Source: Halalkalibacillus sediminis
GTDB taxonomy: Bacteria; Bacillota; Bacilli; Bacillales; Alkalibacillaceae
Assembly: GCF_002844535.1 (NCBI RefSeq)
Contig: NZ_PJNH01000003.1
Location: 372,001-436,000, forward strand
DNA: 64,000 nt
Direction: 5' to 3'
The stretch's first letter is position 1. Each line of letters begins with the position of its first letter. The translations under genes and the position numbers were made by a program. Shown piece after piece: positions 62,030 to 64,000 of this stretch. Under the pieces are notes generated by a model, which did not search any database, had not been told where the DNA came from, and saw only the letters and a program-made list of their open reading frames with translations.

Positions 62030-62872
62030 TTATTTTTCTGATTGAACTAAAAGATCAAGAATACGGTCTAAGTCATCTCTATCAAAAAACTCAATTTCGA
62101 TCTTACCTTTGCGTTTACCTTGTTGTATAGAGACGCCCGTTCCTAATGTATCTCTTAATTCACTTTCTTTTGAGGTGATAAATACATCTTTCTTTTTAGG
62201 CTTTTTCTTTTTAGTAGGCTTTTCGTTTAATCGCGCAATAAGTTGTTCAGTTTGTCTGACATTAAGATGTTCTTTTCTTATTTTATCAGCTACTAGCAAC
62301 ATCTCATCATTTTCTTTGATGGCTAATAATGCTCTGCCGTGACCCATAGAAATTTCTTTGCTATTAATCATAGCACGAACCTTATCTGGGAGCGATAATA
62401 ATCTGATCATATTCGCGATATGTGGTCTACTTTTACCTAAGCGAGTAGCCAGCTCATCTTGTCGGATATTCAGTTCATGAATTAATTTTTCATATGCCTC
62501 GGCTTCCTCCATCGGGTTCAAGTCTTCTCTTTGAAGATTTTCCAATAAAGCAAGCTCCATCATCTGTTCATCCGTCAATTCCCTAACAACTGCAGGAATT
62601 GTCTCTAAACCGGCCTCTTTAGAAGCTCTGAACCTTCTTTCACCAACTACAATTTCATAACCTTTGAGTGACTTTCTCACAATAATAGGCTGCAAAATAC
62701 CATATTGGAGAATAGAATCTTTCAGTTCCTCAATAGCATCAGCTTCAAAAACTTTTCTAGGCTGATATGGATTCGGACGACACTCTACTAAGGGAACGTC
62801 TTGAACATTCTCTTGATTGAAGTCCACATCCTGAAATAAAGCATTAATACCTTTACCCAACCCTCTGGCCAT
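62030..62872 (-). CDS. spo0J: Chromosome partitioning protein ParB (Spo0J)
   Basis: 280 aa CTPase and parS-binding protein. [13 protein letters not shown] start, ParB/Srx CTP-binding domain with [19 protein letters not shown] and [16 protein letters not shown], helix-turn-helix near residues 135-165 ([19 protein letters not shown]), and a C-terminal dimerisation domain. Overlaps soj by 20 nt. Confidence 0.97.
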   Translation of the reverse strand: MARGLGKGINALFQDVDFNQENVQDVPLVECRPNPYQPRKVFEADAIEELKDSILQYGILQPIIVRKSLKGYEIVVGERRFRASKEAGLETIPAVVRELTDEQMMELALLENLQREDLNPMEEAEAYEKLIHELNIRQDELATRLGKSRPHIANMIRLLSLPDKVRAMINSKEISMGHGRALLAIKENDEMLLVADKIRKEHLNVRQTEQLIARLNEKPTKKKKPKKKDVFITSKESELRDTLGTGVSIQQGKRKGKIEIEFFDRDDLDRILDLLVQSEK

Positions 62873-63626
62873 TTGCCATCACTTCCTTCGCTAGGTCGCT
62901 ATAAACTTCTGCACCACGGGATTTTGGATCATAGGATATTATTGGTTCCCCATGACTTGGAGCTTCTCCTAAACGCACATTCCTAGGTATAATCGCTTTG
63001 AATACTTTATCTTGAAAGTACTTTTTGACTTCCTCGATTACTTGCAGACCTAAGTTTGTACGTGCATCCAACATTGTTAAAAGTACGCCTTCTATCGCCA
63101 AATTTTGATTCAATCTCTTTTGTACTAAACGAACTGTGTTTAGTAATTGGCTTAATCCTTCTAACGCATAGTACTCACACTGTACAGGAATCAATACACT
63201 ATCTGCTGCTGTTAGCGCATTTAATGTTAACAAGCCTAAAGACGGTGGACAGTCAATAATTATGTAATCATAATCATCTCGCACACTCTCTAATGCTTTT
63301 CGTAGTCTTAATTCCCGTGAAATTGTAGGTACAAGTTCAATCTCTGAACCAGCTAATTGGATCGTTGCTGGGATTGCATCTAAGTTAGGTACATTCGAAG
63401 GGACGCAAGCAGCCTTCGCATCTTCCTCTTCAATAAGAATGTCATAGATACAAGTTGAGACTTCACCTTTATTAATACCGATTCCACTTGTTGCATTCCC
63501 CTGAGGGTCTATATCTATCAATAAAACTTTATTACCTGCATTTGATAAACATGCACTTAAATTCACGGCAGTAGTTGTTTTCCCAACCCCACCTTTTTGA
63601 TTCGCAATGGCTATGACTTTGCCCAT
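62853..63626 (-). CDS. soj: Chromosome partitioning ATPase ParA (Soj)
   Basis: 257 aa MinD/ParA ATPase. Deviant Walker A is [10 protein letters not shown] (Lys11 and Lys16), Walker [10 protein letters not shown]. It binds DNA as an ATP dimer and regulates DnaA as well as segregation in Bacillus. GTGAC ribosome binding region upstream of the ATG. It is transcribed with spo0J. Confidence 0.97.
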   Translation of the reverse strand: MGKVIAIANQKGGVGKTTTAVNLSACLSNAGNKVLLIDIDPQGNATSGIGINKGEVSTCIYDILIEEEDAKAACVPSNVPNLDAIPATIQLAGSEIELVPTISRELRLRKALESVRDDYDYIIIDCPPSLGLLTLNALTAADSVLIPVQCEYYALEGLSQLLNTVRLVQKRLNQNLAIEGVLLTMLDARTNLGLQVIEEVKKYFQDKVFKAIIPRNVRLGEAPSHGEPIISYDPKSRGAEVYSDLAKEVMANGQRVG

Positions 63627-63783
63627 GTTGTCACCTGCCTACTCTTAATATTCAATATTATTATTTTATCATGCAATGAAGCTATTTGTTAGATTAATCA
63701 AAAAGAAAAAAGTCCTAAATTATAAAATGAACTCTCAAATACAGTAATTTGTAGATGTATTCGTACCTACTCAACCAAAAAAA

Positions 63784-63848
63784 GCGTAAGGTTAACCCCC
63801 TAGGAAAACTTGTGTGAACAAATGCCTTCAAAGGAGAAATCCTTACGC
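63784..63848 (-). ncRNA. Structured element/long-loop terminator between noc and soj
   Basis: GCGTAAGG and CCTTACGC arms (8 bp) enclose 49 nt, and on the minus strand seven T residues follow. The interior can form small hairpins: CCTT-TG-AAGG and TTTGT-TCAC-ACAAG. This may be simply the noc terminator or a short structured RNA. No known family was recognised. Confidence 0.4.
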
Positions 63849-63874
63849 CAGGTTAATTGACATTCAACTTCTTC

Positions 63875-64000
63875 TTACTTTTTAGGGATCTTAATAGTTA
63901 TTTGATAGAAATCGTCCGAATCTTCTTCTTCCGTTTCTACATTCATACCAGAGTCCGCCACCATATTCAGGGACTGACGAATAGTATTCAATGCGATGCG
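63875..64000 (-). CDS. noc: Nucleoid occlusion protein Noc (partial, C-terminus)
   Basis: Only the last 41 codons are in the window; the gene continues beyond the right edge. The visible part ([18 protein letters not shown], then an acidic stretch and ITIKIPKK at the end) is the C-terminal dimerisation end of Noc, a Spo0J paralogue that prevents septation over the nucleoid. Position directly upstream of soj-spo0J is the Bacillus order. Confidence 0.88.
   Translation of the reverse strand, partial: RIALNTIRQSLNMVADSGMNVETEEEDSDDFYQITIKIPKK

Overview
The window reads as chromosomal DNA from a moderately halophilic, endospore-forming member of the Bacillaceae (Halobacillus/Pontibacillus-like). 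The genus is an inference. The support is an acidic proteome, Bacillus-type ribosome binding sites and promoters, gerA-type germination genes and the spore gene yyaC. The right half also keeps the Bacillus origin-proximal order noc-soj-spo0J ... yyaC ... ychF-rpsF-ssb-rpsR ... yybS-gdpP-rplI-dnaC ... purA ... walRK-yycHI-walJ-htrA-rlmH. No rRNA operon, CRISPR array, prophage or intact insertion sequence was seen.

Left third (1-23600): this looks like a phenylalanine/phenylacetyl-CoA catabolic region. Two minus-strand units carry it. Unit 1 runs from 10358 down to 1124: an FlK-type hotdog thioesterase, a protein resembling phenylalanine dehydrogenase rather than leucine dehydrogenase, E1alpha/E1beta/E2/E3 of a 2-oxoacid dehydrogenase, and a TrpX-like three-gene ABC importer. 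Unit 2 runs from 20566 down to about 10500: paaABCD, an EthD-like protein, three crotonases (one PaaG-like), an aldehyde dehydrogenase, paaH, paaJ and a nitronate monooxygenase-like flavoprotein. Divergent from it is the repressor gene paaX, followed by paaY and a YumC-type ferredoxin-NADP reductase. PaaK, PaaE, PaaI and a MaoC-type PaaZ domain are not in the window. The proposed flow is phenylalanine uptake, deamination to phenylpyruvate, oxidative decarboxylation straight to phenylacetyl-CoA, then the epoxidation/oxepin route. Near-identical candidate operators in front of unit 1 and the reductase gene, and a related motif at paaA/paaX, suggest one regulon. A cre site suggests CcpA control of unit 1.

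Middle (23600-34600): accessory genes. These are a DUF2254 membrane protein, a DUF6241-like protein, a PPOX-fold stress protein with a sigma-B-like promoter, a lipoprotein built of two equal repeats whose best start codon is ATC, a methyltransferase, a PvuRts1I/AbaSI-like modification-dependent endonuclease, and a TetR - AtoE transporter - CaiC-like ligase - thiolase cluster.

Right half (34700-64000): housekeeping genes of the origin region with many cis elements. These include a DnaA-box cluster at rlmH, WalR boxes before an M23 endopeptidase gene, tRNA-Phe and tRNA-Asp with a partial tRNA-Phe duplication, a PurBox pair before purA, an S6:S18 leader before rpsF, two parS sites plus one degenerate copy near spo0J, and the 3' end of noc at the window edge.
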